Origin: Bryobacterales bacterium
GTDB taxonomy: Bacteria; Acidobacteriota; Terriglobia; Bryobacterales; Bryobacteraceae
Assembly (NCBI GenBank): GCA_003136575.1
Contig: PLEX01000171.1
Location: 1-45,764, forward strand
Direction: 5' to 3'
Length of the DNA: 45,764 nucleotides
Below, in pieces: positions 34,356-43,255 of the stretch (the stretch's first letter is position 1; the number at the start of each line of letters is the position of its first letter). Under the pieces are notes generated by a model. It had not been told where the DNA came from. It saw only the letters and a list, made by a program, of their open reading frames with translations, and made no database searches. The position numbers were made by a program, and so were the translations under genes.

Positions 34356-35072
34356 ATGAACAATCGAAGAAATCTGAACCTGAAACGTCGCGCGGCGTGG
34401 GTCGCGCCGTTCCTTATGATCCTGGTCGCAGGAGTCATTGCCGTGCGCGCACAGTCGACAGCGGCGCCCTACGCGGAATTCCAGTATTCCACGCTGACCG
34501 GCTCGGGCAACACGATCACCGCAACTCAGGTCCCCGTTGTTACATCTACCGGCGTGACCGTCTATGAAAACCTTTCCCTCCAGTTCAACGTCGATGCCAA
34601 CGGCAACCTGTCCATCGCGACCGGCTACCCGCAGGTTGTTCCGGCCCCCGCTCTGCTGGCTTCCGGCTTCCTGGCGGGCACATATATCGGCCCGCCCACA
34701 GTGAACAGCGGCGGCATGATTATCAGCGTGGCCGGCCCTGGAGTTACGAGCGGCGGCGCGACAGAGTGGACTCTCAGCAGCGCCAGCGGCGCCAATGCCT
34801 GCACCTTCCCCTACAGCGCCACGTGGTATGTCGGACCAATCTCCAGCAGCCCGCTGGCGGCGCGACTCAAGTCCAATGGAATCACTTCGACGGCCTGGAG
34901 CTACGGCATCGGCACCGCTTCTCAATGCAGCGGAGCGAACAATGCGTGGTACCTCAACCCACTGATTGGAGTCAGCCAGGTGGGCAATACCATCACCTTT
35001 GCAAGCTTCACTTTTCAAAACAGCGACTACAGCACTCCACAGGCTCAAATCACCTACACGCTCAAGCAATAG
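34356..35072 (+). CDS. Secreted hypothetical protein
   Basis: A 238-residue protein with a long signal peptide or anchor (AAWVAPFLMILVAGVIAVRA, then QSTAAPY). The mature part is Ser/Thr/Gly-rich beta structure (ATSWYVG-like repeats, SLQFNVDANGNLSIATGYPQ) ending in PQAQITYTLKQ. Two cysteines are visible (ACTFPYS and SQCSGAN). Ribosome-binding site AAGGAGAG lies about 10 bases before the ATG. No family recognised. Its position behind the ECF/kinase pair and before a Solibacter-domain protein suggests an extracellular target regulated by them, but this is inference. Confidence 0.75.
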   Translation: MNNRRNLNLKRRAAWVAPFLMILVAGVIAVRAQSTAAPYAEFQYSTLTGSGNTITATQVPVVTSTGVTVYENLSLQFNVDANGNLSIATGYPQVVPAPALLASGFLAGTYIGPPTVNSGGMIISVAGPGVTSGGATEWTLSSASGANACTFPYSATWYVGPISSSPLAARLKSNGITSTAWSYGIGTASQCSGANNAWYLNPLIGVSQVGNTITFASFTFQNSDYSTPQAQITYTLKQ

Positions 35073-35101
35073 GTGATTTCCGGCCGACACAGGCGCCTCT
35101 T

Positions 35102-36928
35102 ATGACCCGCACTATCCCGAAACCAATCGTCTGCCTGCTCGGCCTTTTCGCCGCATTCGCTCCTGCGGTCTGCTGGGCGCAAACCTATACGATCAGCACA
35201 GCCGCCGGTGGCGCGAATCCGTATTTTTATAGCGGCACGGGCGACGGCGGTCCGGCCACCAGCGCGGGCCTCGCCACGCTCTGCTATGACGTCGCGCTCG
35301 ACGGCGCGGGCAATCTCTACATCGTCGCCGGCACTCTGGTTCGCAAAGTGACACCCGGCGGCGTCATCTCCACCGTTGCAGGCGGCGGTTCCATAGTCGA
35401 CGATGATGTCCCGGCCACTCAAGCCGAAATCGCGCCTCTCGCCATCGCAGCCGACGCGGCGGGCGACCTCTTCATTGCCGACACCGAATTCGGCGATTCC
35501 CGTATTCGCAAGGTGGACACAACCGGCAACATCACGACTGTCGCCGGAGGCGCGGCCTGTTGCACTCTGGGTGACGGGGGTCCGGCGACAAGCGCATACA
35601 TCGGCATTCCGTACGGCCTCGCCATCGACGCGGCGGGCGACATCTATATCGCACAGACGGACCTTACCAACAATCGCGTCCGCAAAGTGTCCGCCGCCAC
35701 CGGCGTCATCTCGACCGTTGCCGGAGGCGGCGCAGTTTCCGGAGACGGAGGCCAAGCCACGGCGGTTTTGCTTGCAAGTCCCACCGGCGTGGCTGTCGAC
35801 AACGCCGGAAATCTCTACATCGCCGAATCCGCTGGAAATCGAATCCGGATGGTGAACGGCACCGGCGTGATCTCCACGGTCGCAGGTAGCGGTGTCGGCA
35901 GCAGCGCAGGCGATGGCGGCCCTGCACTATCGGCTGGTGTCGACAATCCCTGGCATGTGGCGGTGGATTCCGGCGGCAACCTCTACATTTCTCAGATTAA
36001 CGACGCGCGGGTTCGCCTCGTGGCCTCAACCGGCACGATAACGACAATCGCGGGAACCGGCGTGCACGGCTTCTCCGGCGACAACGGCCCTGCGACGAGC
36101 GCTGCTCTGGATCGCCCGGCCGGACTCGTAGTCGGCCTGTGCACCGGTTCCGTCTACGTCGCCGACGCAACGTACGGCACCGCGCGAGTGCGCCTCCTGA
36201 GTCCGCCGGTTTCGATCAACGCAAACGGCGTCGTTCCGGTCTACAGTTCGGCCACGACGATCCAGCCGGGTTCATGGGTCTCCATCTACGGCACGGGCCT
36301 GGCCTCCACAACCTCCGTGTGGAATGGCGATTTCCCCATCTCTCTGGCTAATACCAGCGTTACGATCGACTCCAAACCTGCGTACCTGTGGTTCGTGAGT
36401 CCGACGCAGATCAATCTTCAGCCACCCGACGACGCCACAACGGGAACGGTCAACGTGCAGGTGACCACTGGTGCCGGAAGCGCGTCCTGCCCGGTCACGC
36501 TCGGTCCCTACGGACCTTCGCTCAGTCTGTTCAGCGGCAACTACCCCGCGGCGATTGTCTTGACGCCGGGTAGTCCGGGCAATAGCGGCGCGGGCTACGA
36601 CTATATCGGGCCAGTGGGCGCGTTTTCGTTCCCAACGCGACCGGCGAAAGCCGGCGAGACACTGGTGCTCTACGGCGTCGGATTCGGACCGACCAGCCCG
36701 GTGGTGATGGCGGGGAAATTGTATTCGGGTGCCGCGCCCAGCCTGACGACGCCGCAGATCACCATAGGAGGCGTCACGGCAGCGGTGGGTTTCGCCGGCA
36801 TCGTGGAGGCAGGGCTATTCCAATTCAACGTCACCGTTCCCGGCGGACTCGGCACGGGAGACAAGGTGCTGCAGGCCAGCGTCAACGGTGTCCCGGCGCC
36901 GGCGGGCGTGTTTATCACGCTCCAGTGA
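35102..36928 (+). CDS. Secreted NHL-repeat protein with Solibacter-type C-terminal domain
   Basis: A 608-residue exported protein; signal peptide VCLLGLFAAFAPAVCWAQ. At least five NHL propeller repeats are readable, each of the form GDGGPATSA...PxGLAxDxxGxxYIA (for example GIPYGLAIDAAGDIYIAQ, VAVDNAGNLYIAESAGNRIR). The C-terminal 220 residues match the Solibacter C-terminal domain: IQPGSWVSIYGTGLASTTSV, LWFVSPTQINLQPPDDATTG and VLYGVGFGPTSPVVMAGKL. A 30-base gap separates it from the preceding gene. The propeller may bind a surface ligand or polymer; function unknown. Confidence 0.9.
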   Translation: MTRTIPKPIVCLLGLFAAFAPAVCWAQTYTISTAAGGANPYFYSGTGDGGPATSAGLATLCYDVALDGAGNLYIVAGTLVRKVTPGGVISTVAGGGSIVDDDVPATQAEIAPLAIAADAAGDLFIADTEFGDSRIRKVDTTGNITTVAGGAACCTLGDGGPATSAYIGIPYGLAIDAAGDIYIAQTDLTNNRVRKVSAATGVISTVAGGGAVSGDGGQATAVLLASPTGVAVDNAGNLYIAESAGNRIRMVNGTGVISTVAGSGVGSSAGDGGPALSAGVDNPWHVAVDSGGNLYISQINDARVRLVASTGTITTIAGTGVHGFSGDNGPATSAALDRPAGLVVGLCTGSVYVADATYGTARVRLLSPPVSINANGVVPVYSSATTIQPGSWVSIYGTGLASTTSVWNGDFPISLANTSVTIDSKPAYLWFVSPTQINLQPPDDATTGTVNVQVTTGAGSASCPVTLGPYGPSLSLFSGNYPAAIVLTPGSPGNSGAGYDYIGPVGAFSFPTRPAKAGETLVLYGVGFGPTSPVVMAGKLYSGAAPSLTTPQITIGGVTAAVGFAGIVEAGLFQFNVTVPGGLGTGDKVLQASVNGVPAPAGVFITLQ

Positions 36929-37018
36929 AACCCGATCATTGAACGGCTCACCTGCTACCGGGCGGCGTGGCCAACCAGGTCTGCCCGTATGACGCGCGAC
37001 CGGATACTAAATTAGTTC

Positions 37019-37528
37019 TTGGCGCGATTCGCTCTTCCTTCCGTCTATCCAATTCCCGACACCACAACGGTCGATCGCTTCGCTGTCGTTGAGGCGCCGA
37101 TCGAAGGCGGCGCGGGGATGCATGGGATCCGGCATCAGGCGCTCCGGTCACGCGAGACGTTTGTCCCGGCCGATGCGCGTCGGGTTGCCTGCACCGACGC
37201 CATTGTTGGATTTTCCACGCATAACCCCGGGCAACTGACGGCGGCCAAAGCCGGTCGATTATGTCGCGCGCGGCCCCGTTTTCCCGACTGTCTCCAAAGA
37301 ACGCCCCGATCCAACCGTGGGAATCGCCGGCCTGAAGGCCGTCCGAGCTCTCACAAAGAAGCCCCTTGTTGCTATTGGCGGCATCACGCGCGACAATGCA
37401 TTCACCTGTTGGAATGCTGGCGCGGATTCGGTCGCGGTGATAGCCGACCTGTATCCCAACCCGTGTACGAAAATAACGCTTCGAGATCGGATGACTGAAT
37501 GGCAAAGGCTGGCGGCATCGAAAAAGAC
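37019..37528 (+). pseudogene. Second thiE copy, broken and internally deleted
   Basis: Same TTG start context (CTAAATTA-GTTC-TTGGCGCG) and same N-terminal reading as thiE copy 1: FALPSVYPIPDTTTVDRF. About 40 residues corresponding to the AEKI...VGQED part of the barrel are missing (RETFV runs straight into PADARRV), and a frameshift near 37253 moves the rest to another frame. In that frame VGIAGLKAVRALTKKPLVAI and the rest match copy 1 almost perfectly. From about 37280 to 37526 the DNA is about 97 percent identical to 29842-30087. The permease ATG at 37499 lies inside this 3' end. Confidence 0.85.
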
Positions 37529-38929
37529 GGATTAGCAACAGGCGGGGCAGCCAAAGACGGGTTTGTAAAAGGCCTCGGCCTGCTGGACGCCACGACGCTC
37601 GTGATGGGGTCCATGATCGGCTCCGGCATTTTCATCGTGAGCGCCGATGTCGCGCGTCAGGTGAAGTCGCCGGGACTTCTTATTGTTTGCTGGCTGCTGG
37701 CGGCGGCGCTCACCATCGTCGCCGCGCTGAGTTACGGCGAACTCGCGGCGGCCATGCCGCAGGCGGGCGGCCAATACGTCTACCTGCGCGAGGCCTTCGG
37801 ACGTCTCTGGGGTTTCCTGTTCGGCTGGACGATGTTCGTGGTCATTCAGACGGGCACGATCGCGGCGGTCGCGGTCGCGTTCGCCAAGTACACCGGCGTG
37901 TTTCTGCCTTCGGTATCGGCGTCGAACTATCTTGTAGGTTCCGGAAAAGTCGGCCTGACGACGCAACAGCTGCTTGCGATCGCTATCGTGCTGGTACTCA
38001 CCTTTGTGAACACGCGCGGCATCCGCACCGGCGCAATAGTTCAAAACATCTTTACTGTGACAAAGGTCGTGTCGCTGCTGGGCCTGGCGGGACTGGGCTT
38101 CCTGCTTGGCCGAAACCCGGTTGCCATGGCAGCTAATTTTCACGATTTCTGGCGCGGGGCATCGTGGAGCTGGAGCGTCGTGGCGATGGTGGGAACGGCG
38201 ATGGTGGGGCCGTTGTTCGCTTCGGACGCATGGAACAATGTCACCTTCACCGCCGGCGAGGTGCGGAATCCGAAGCGCGATCTTCCCTTGTCACTCGGAA
38301 TCGGCACGGGGGTCGTTTCCGGCCTTTTTATCGCCTGCAATTTCGTCTACCTGTCGGTTTTGACGCTGCGTCAGATACAAACGGCGCCGGAAGACCGGGT
38401 TGCGACGGCCGTGGTGACCGTCATGTTCGGGGCGGTTGCCTCGAAGATCATGGCGGCGGCCATCATGATCTCGACGTTCGGATGCGTGAACGGCCTTATC
38501 CTGTCTGGCGCGCGCGTCTATCACACGATGGCGCACGACAATCTCTTCTTCCGCCGCGCGGGCGAATTGAACCCAAAAACTCATGCGCCGGATTTCGCAC
38601 TGTACATCCAATGCGGCTGGACGATTCTGCTCACACTGAGCGGGCAGTACAGCGATCTGCTCGACTATGTTATCTTTGCAGTTCTGCTGTTTTACGTCCT
38701 GACCATCGGCGGATTGTTCCGGCTCCGCCGCACGCGCCCGGATATGGAGCGGCCCTACCGAGCCGTAGGCTACCCCTTCCTGCCTGCCCTGTACATCGTC
38801 GTCGCGGGCGTGATTGAAGTCCTGCTGTTGGTGAACAAACCCGCGTTTACAGTGCGCGGGCTGATTCTGGTTCTGCTGGGGGCGCCGGTTTATTTCCTTT
38901 GGCAGCGGAAAGAAGGTCCAAACAAGTGA
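37499..38929 (+). CDS. APC-superfamily amino-acid permease
   Basis: A 476-residue integral membrane transporter with about 12 hydrophobic segments. The first helix has the APC glycine motif SMIGSGIFIVSADVARQV, followed by GELAAAMPQAGGQYVYLREA and AFKE-like GEVRNPKRDLPLSLGIGTG. The first ten residues (MAKAGGIEKD) are encoded by DNA that is also the 3' end of the broken thiE copy, so the permease start overlaps an older gene. It is followed by a second permease whose GTG overlaps its TGA. Substrate is probably an amino acid but cannot be fixed. Confidence 0.9.
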   Translation: MAKAGGIEKDGLATGGAAKDGFVKGLGLLDATTLVMGSMIGSGIFIVSADVARQVKSPGLLIVCWLLAAALTIVAALSYGELAAAMPQAGGQYVYLREAFGRLWGFLFGWTMFVVIQTGTIAAVAVAFAKYTGVFLPSVSASNYLVGSGKVGLTTQQLLAIAIVLVLTFVNTRGIRTGAIVQNIFTVTKVVSLLGLAGLGFLLGRNPVAMAANFHDFWRGASWSWSVVAMVGTAMVGPLFASDAWNNVTFTAGEVRNPKRDLPLSLGIGTGVVSGLFIACNFVYLSVLTLRQIQTAPEDRVATAVVTVMFGAVASKIMAAAIMISTFGCVNGLILSGARVYHTMAHDNLFFRRAGELNPKTHAPDFALYIQCGWTILLTLSGQYSDLLDYVIFAVLLFYVLTIGGLFRLRRTRPDMERPYRAVGYPFLPALYIVVAGVIEVLLLVNKPAFTVRGLILVLLGAPVYFLWQRKEGPNK

Positions 38930-40344
38930 GTCTTTTCGCAGTTAAGCCTTTATCGCGGATCATGGCCGAGAGCGAGGGCGGTGAGCACTCGCTGAAGCGG
39001 TCCCTGGGACCGTTCCAGTTGGTGGCGCTCGGCATTGGCGCCATCATCGGCGCCGGTCTGTTTGCGCTGACGCCGATCGCCGCACACGATCTGGCGGGGC
39101 CGGCGGTAGTATTCTCGTTCATTATTGCGGGACTCGGCTGCGCCTTCGCCGGAATGTGCTACAGCGAATTCGCCACCATGATTCCGGTGGCGGGCAGCGC
39201 CTACACGTACGCCTATGCGACGATGGGCGAGTTGCTGGCCTGGATAATCGGCTGGGATCTGGTCCTGGAATACGCGGTCGGCGCGGCGACGGTGTCGGTG
39301 AGCTGGTCGAAATATCTGATACGGCTGTTCGCGCATTACGGCGTGACACTGCCGGCCAGTCTGACTGCGTCTCCATTCGAAGGCGGCACTGTGAACCTTG
39401 CGGCGATCTTCATCGTTTGCGTCGTGTCCTGGGTTTTGATCATTGGAATCTCGGAATCGGCGAAGGCGAATGCCGTAATTGTGGTGCTGAAGGTGACGAT
39501 TGTCGCCCTGGTCATCGGACTTGGGTACGCATACGTGAATCGGGCCAACTATGTGCCGTTTATTCCGCCGAATACCGGCGAGTTCGGGCACTTCGGCTGG
39601 AGCGGAATCGTACGCGCGGCCGGCGTGATCTTCTTCGCCTATATCGGGTTCGACGCCGTGTCCACGGCCGCGCAGGAGGCTCGCAAGCCGCAGCGCGACA
39701 TGCCGATCGGCATCATCGGATCCCTCGTTGTCTGTACGATTCTCTACGTGCTGTTCGCCCGGGTGCTGACCGGCATCGTGAACTATAAGGACATGACGCC
39801 GACGGCGGTCTACGACGCCATTAACGCGACAAAGTATGCGTGGCTGTCGACCGGCGTGATTATCGGCATCCTGGCTGGATACACCTCCGTGATTCTGGTG
39901 ATGCTGCTGGGACAGAGCCGTGTATTCTTTTCCATGTCGCGCGACGGGCTGCTGCCGAAGCTGTTCTCCGACGTTCACCCGAAATTCAAGACACCGTGGA
40001 AATCCAATCTGCTCCTGATGATTTTCGTCAGCCTGTTTTCCGGCTTCCTCCCGATTTCAAAACTGGGCGAGATGACAAGTATCGGGACGCTGCTGGCTTT
40101 CGTAATCGTCTGCGGGGGAGTCATGATCATGCGCAAGACGAACCCGAACCTGCCGAGACCTTACAGAACGCCCCTGGTGCCACTGGTGCCCATTCTGGGA
40201 ATTCTGGTCTGCCTTTCCATGATGGTGGCTCTCGATATCGCCACCTGGATTCGTCTCGTGGTTTGGCTGGTGATCGGACTGGCGATCTATTTCGGCTACA
40301 GCCGCCAACGAAGCACACTGAGGCTGAGCGGCGAAGGGAAGTAG
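38926..40344 (+). CDS. Cationic-amino-acid-type APC permease
   Basis: A 472-residue integral membrane transporter. From the GTG at 38926 it reads SLFAVKPLSRIMAESEGG, the cytoplasmic leader typical of the CAT/YfnA-like group, then LKRSLGPFQLVALGIGAIIG and AGLFALTPIA. Later motifs are YSEFATMIPVAGSAYTYAYA, FFAYIGFDAVSTAAQEARKP and QSRVFFSMSRDGLLPKLF. The frame continues upstream to a TTG at 38899, but the GTG overlaps the previous TGA (GTGA) and has an AGAAGG ribosome-binding site. Probably co-translated with the first permease. Precise substrate unknown. Confidence 0.9.
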   Translation: MSLFAVKPLSRIMAESEGGEHSLKRSLGPFQLVALGIGAIIGAGLFALTPIAAHDLAGPAVVFSFIIAGLGCAFAGMCYSEFATMIPVAGSAYTYAYATMGELLAWIIGWDLVLEYAVGAATVSVSWSKYLIRLFAHYGVTLPASLTASPFEGGTVNLAAIFIVCVVSWVLIIGISESAKANAVIVVLKVTIVALVIGLGYAYVNRANYVPFIPPNTGEFGHFGWSGIVRAAGVIFFAYIGFDAVSTAAQEARKPQRDMPIGIIGSLVVCTILYVLFARVLTGIVNYKDMTPTAVYDAINATKYAWLSTGVIIGILAGYTSVILVMLLGQSRVFFSMSRDGLLPKLFSDVHPKFKTPWKSNLLLMIFVSLFSGFLPISKLGEMTSIGTLLAFVIVCGGVMIMRKTNPNLPRPYRTPLVPLVPILGILVCLSMMVALDIATWIRLVVWLVIGLAIYFGYSRQRSTLRLSGEGK

Positions 40345-40362
40345 AGTAGAGAGGGAAGATAA

Positions 40363-40379
40363 GCTCGCACGAAGCGAGC
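40363..40379. terminator. Hairpin GCTCGC-acgaa-GCGAGC after the permease pair
   Basis: A perfect 6-bp stem 18 bases past the second permease stop, without a T-run; a plausible transcript-end or processing hairpin. Confidence 0.4.
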
Positions 40380-40420
40380 GTCGGCGCGACAAGCGGGCCG
40401 AGGTCTCTGCTCACTAAGTC

Positions 40421-41611
40421 ATGAACGCCCGAAGCAGCCGTCTGACGTTTGCACTCTTTGCTGCGGCGGCTCTCCCTGGGACCGCGCGGGCGCAGGCGAT
40501 ACCGGCGGGTCCGGCGATCGACGCGGAAGTTCGCGGCATCCTGTCGCGCACCCACGCCAACGGGATGGCCGTCGCGGTAATCGACCAGGGCAAGGTCGCT
40601 TACGTCCAGGCCTATGGCATCCGCGACGCAAAGGGAGAACCCCTCACCGCCGACACGATCATGTACGGAGCGTCGCTTACCAAGACCCTGTTTGCCTATA
40701 CGGTGATGCAGTTGGTCGACCAGGGCAGGATCAAACTCGACACGCCCATCATGGACGATCTCGACGCTCCGCTTCCGTCCTACGGCCCCGACCCCGTGTT
40801 TCCGGACAAGTACGGTCCATACAAAGACCTGGCTGACGATCCTCGCTGGAAGCGGATCACGCCGCGCATGTGCCTTGCGCACTCCACCGGCTTCAGCAAC
40901 TTCTGGTTCATCGAGCCCGATCAGAAACTGCACATTCACTTCGATCCCGGCACGGCGTTCAGTTATTCCGGTGAGGGCTTTATCCTGCTGCAGTTCGTAG
41001 TCGAACACGGACGAAAGGCGCAGCGACTGGGTCTCGACGTAGGAGACCTGGCGAACGCCAACTTCGCGAGGCTGGGCATGGCCCGCACCAGTCTGGTGTT
41101 TGCGAACGGATCCGATTCCAATGTCGCCGACGGATGGAACGATCAGGGCGAGCCGCAGCCGCACGAGAAGCGCAGCAAAGTTCGCGCCGCCGGCTCGATG
41201 AACACCACCATTTCGGACTTCGCGAAGTTCACGGCGGCGCTGGTGCGGGGAGAGGGATTGAGCGCGGCTTCACGGGCTGAAATCGCGAAACCTTCGCTGC
41301 ACATCGCCACGGCCGGTCTGTTCCCGCTTTTCCAGCCCGCTTTGCCACCCGCTTCCCGGCGCAGAGATCTGGCGTCGGGGCTGGGTGTCACCGTTTTCGA
41401 CGGGCCGCAGGGCCACGGCTTCTACAAGGGCGGGCACGACGGCCAGACGGCCAACACGATGGTCTGCATCGAGTCCCGAAAACGGTGCGTGGTGATGCTT
41501 TCGAACGACGTACGGGCGGAGGCGGGTTTCGCCGAGTTGGTGGAACTTATCCTCGGTGAAACCGGTGTGCCGTATGACTGGGAATACGGGGACCACGCCG
41601 GGAAGTCGTAG
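40421..41611 (+). CDS. Exported beta-lactamase-fold serine hydrolase
   Basis: A 396-residue class C/penicillin-binding-protein-like hydrolase (esterase or peptidase rather than proven beta-lactamase). Signal peptide: RLTFALFAAAALPGTARAQA. The nucleophile motif is S-L-T-K in YGASLTKTLFAYTVMQ. The second motif is Y-S-G in FSYSGEGF in place of YxN, and the third is probably HDG in KGGHDGQTANTM. Motif 2 ends in Gly rather than Asn, common among esterase-like members. Follows the permeases in the same direction after a 76-base gap. Confidence 0.85.
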   Translation: MNARSSRLTFALFAAAALPGTARAQAIPAGPAIDAEVRGILSRTHANGMAVAVIDQGKVAYVQAYGIRDAKGEPLTADTIMYGASLTKTLFAYTVMQLVDQGRIKLDTPIMDDLDAPLPSYGPDPVFPDKYGPYKDLADDPRWKRITPRMCLAHSTGFSNFWFIEPDQKLHIHFDPGTAFSYSGEGFILLQFVVEHGRKAQRLGLDVGDLANANFARLGMARTSLVFANGSDSNVADGWNDQGEPQPHEKRSKVRAAGSMNTTISDFAKFTAALVRGEGLSAASRAEIAKPSLHIATAGLFPLFQPALPPASRRRDLASGLGVTVFDGPQGHGFYKGGHDGQTANTMVCIESRKRCVVMLSNDVRAEAGFAELVELILGETGVPYDWEYGDHAGKS

Positions 41612-41680
41612 GCGTGCGGCGATTCTCATCCGCCCACTGCGGCGGAGCCAACAGCCATTATTCTGAGCGATGATAGAGAC

Positions 41681-42045
41681 ATGCAGATAGCGTTGCCAGA
41701 GCAGACCTTTTTCGGCCACACTGATACTCGACCGGGAACATCCTCTTTCGGACGACGCTATTTTGCTTTCTGCGCCCGAAAACCCTGACATTAACCTGGA
41801 ACGTATGCCGGGAGGGGAGATAGTCATCCTGCCACCTTTCGGGGCCGAGTCGGGTTTTCGTGCCGTTGAGGCGGCTGCGACGCTCCACACGTGGGCCAAA
41901 GCAAACAAGCGTGGAAACGCGTTCGGATCCAGCGTGCAGTTCTTTCTCCCCGACGGCGCGGCTCTCTCTCCCGATGCGGCGGGGGTATCTAACGAGCGCC
42001 TCGCCACGGTGTCGAAGCACGAACGGCGGAAATTTCCGCACTTAA
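41681..42045 (+). pseudogene. Uma2/DUF820-type endonuclease remnant
   Basis: The ATG at 41681 begins MQIALPEQ and breaks within ten codons; shifting frame near 41700 gives RPFSATLILDREHPLSDDA, then NPDINLERMPGGEIVILPPF, AAATLHTWAKANKRGNAFGS and ALSPDAAGVSNERLATVSKH. This is the N-terminal half of Uma2 (DUF820) PD-(D/E)XK nucleases. The frame then runs out at ERRKFPHL; the C-terminal core with the rest of the nuclease residues is missing and the sequence passes into the start of the small module at 42063. A frameshift plus truncation make it non-functional. Confidence 0.8.
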
Positions 42046-42062
42046 CTAAACCGGGGAAGGAG

Positions 42063-42205
42063 ATGGCAAGTCCAGCCCCGATTCCGCTCACCGACTACTC
42101 ACCGGATGGCGTGGACCTCACCCTGACGCCCGCGCGATGTCTCGAATTCCACGAGCGCCGATGGAAGATATTCTGGCGATCCGGAAACTGAATGCCCGAG
42201 GGTAA
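42063..42205 (+). pseudogene. Small DVDLTLIRxxLSLTPxxRL-type protein, copy 1 (broken)
   Basis: Homologous to the intact small gene at 43091. From the ATG at 42063 it reads MASPAPIPLTDYSPDGVDLT, then lacks 21 bp (the IRWFLSL part) and has a one-base deletion near 42165. The frame therefore ends as RWKIFWRSGN. Restoring the frame recovers DILAIRKLNARG and a TAA at 42203-42205, overlapping the next gene's ATG (42192), the same overlap as in copy 2. Probably the antitoxin-like half of a two-gene module. Confidence 0.75.
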
Positions 42206-42497
42206 CCTCCGGGCAGCCCTGCGGTTGTTGAGCGGGCATCGCATCGATTGCGTCCTTGTGGGCGGGCTCGCAGCGGTTCTGCACGGGGTTCCGGTTAATA
42301 CCTGCTATATCGATATCGCGCACTGCCGCGAACCCGCAAACTTACAACGGCTTCTCTCGTTGCTTGAGACGCTGGACGCGATCTTTCGAATCCAGGCCGA
42401 ACAGCGGCGGTTGGGGCACCAGCGAATTCAAGCCATTCAGACCCCGAACGTTGGGCGCGGAGCAGACGTCTCGCCGCCGCGGCTTCGGGGAATCTGA
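42192..42497 (+). pseudogene. Nucleotidyltransferase-like gene, copy 1 (truncated)
   Basis: Starts MPEGNLRAALRLLSGHRIDC, then VLVGGLAAVLHGVPVNTCYI and LQRLLSLLETLDAIFRIQAE, which match the N-terminal half of the AbiEii/MNT-like nucleotidyltransferase-fold proteins found behind such small genes (GG...D-I-D core). After QRRL the homology to copy 2 stops and the DNA jumps to the sequence found downstream of copy 2 (TTCAAGCCATTC, GAGCAGACG). The 3' half is therefore deleted; the remaining frame to 42497 is non-coding flank. Duplicated flank homology continues for about 110 bp. Confidence 0.7.
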
Positions 42498-42602
42498 GCT
42501 GATGCCCTGCCGTCGCTTGTCCTTTCCTCAAAGAAGGGGACTCATCCAGCAATCTTGTCCCAATTGAACTTCGTCTGAAACGAAGGACAGGTGATCGCCG
42601 GG

Positions 42603-42915
42603 CTACGAATTCGCCACCCGATAGCGCGTCGAGCGGCACACCTCGATCAAGCCGGCTACGTACCTCGCGGGCCTCGCCCCGTTGATCGTTTTCCGCGCGA
42701 TCTGCTCGGCGTTCAGTGCCGCCCTTGGGCGAACTTCACACCCCGCGCTGCGGTCGAGACGGTCCAGCTTCCAAACTATCAGCGTGTCGCCTTGCTCCAG
42801 TTCCTTAAGGCGACAGAGAAGGCCCGAGCGTTTGGCGTGTGCGTCGGTCAGTTCCCAGTCCTCGCAGGTGCGCCGGGCGCGTTTGAGCGCAGCAAGTAAC
42901 TCAGATTCGGTGTTT
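42603..42915 (-). pseudogene. Serine recombinase/resolvase remnant
   Basis: One minus-strand frame ending at TAG (42603-42605) reads ELLAALKRARRTCEDWELTD, GLLCRLKELEQGDTLIVWKL and DRLDRS, matching the Tn3-type resolvase motif GDxLxVWKLDRLGRS. After a deletion it continues with ALNAEQIARKTINGARPARY and CRSTRYRVA, the C-terminal Hin-like helix-turn-helix (xxRSTLYRAL). The N-terminal catalytic Ser part and most of the central domain are gone. It lies between the two copies of the small module, so a former mobile element may have been involved in their duplication or decay. Confidence 0.7.
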
Positions 42916-43090
42916 CGTTACCGACTCCCTTTCGATCGCGGCCCAGCAAACAGTGCTCGTCTGCGAGAGTCCCTTGTCTGTGGCTGGATCTCGACCCTGA
43001 CATTGACGTGCGTCAAGTGGACGGTTGGCAGCGAGTTCCGAGACAGGTAAAGCTTGTCTCGGGGTTCAGCGCGCTAAACTGGAAGCGGAA

Positions 43091-43255
43091 ATGGCAAGTC
43101 CTGCCCCGATTCCGCTCACCGACTATTCGCCCGATGGCGTGGACCTCACCCTGATCCGCTGGTTTCTCAGTCTGACGCCGGCGCAACGGCTCGAACTCCA
43201 CGAGCGTCAGATAGGAGATATTCTGGCGATCCGGCAATTAAATGCCCGAGGGTAA
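43091..43255 (+). CDS. Small antitoxin-like protein, copy 2 (intact)
   Basis: A 54-residue protein reading MASPAPIPLTDYSPDGVDLT, then LIRWFLSLTPAQRLELHERQ and IGDILAIRQLNARG. The VDLTLIR-x3-LSLTPxxRL motif is known to me from small ORFs directly before nucleotidyltransferase-fold genes, where the small protein probably acts as partner or antitoxin. Its stop overlaps the ATG of the next gene by 14 bases. The gene is open, but its partner is broken by two frameshifts, so it may be an orphan on its way to loss. Function is inferred only from arrangement. Confidence 0.55.
   Translation: MASPAPIPLTDYSPDGVDLTLIRWFLSLTPAQRLELHERQIGDILAIRQLNARG

Noticed and set aside
33348-35090. 580-codon ORF on the minus strand opposite the TPR kinase
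   Set aside because: It is antisense to a well-supported kinase and a secreted protein, and its translation shows no domain, only the composition expected of a GC-rich shadow frame.
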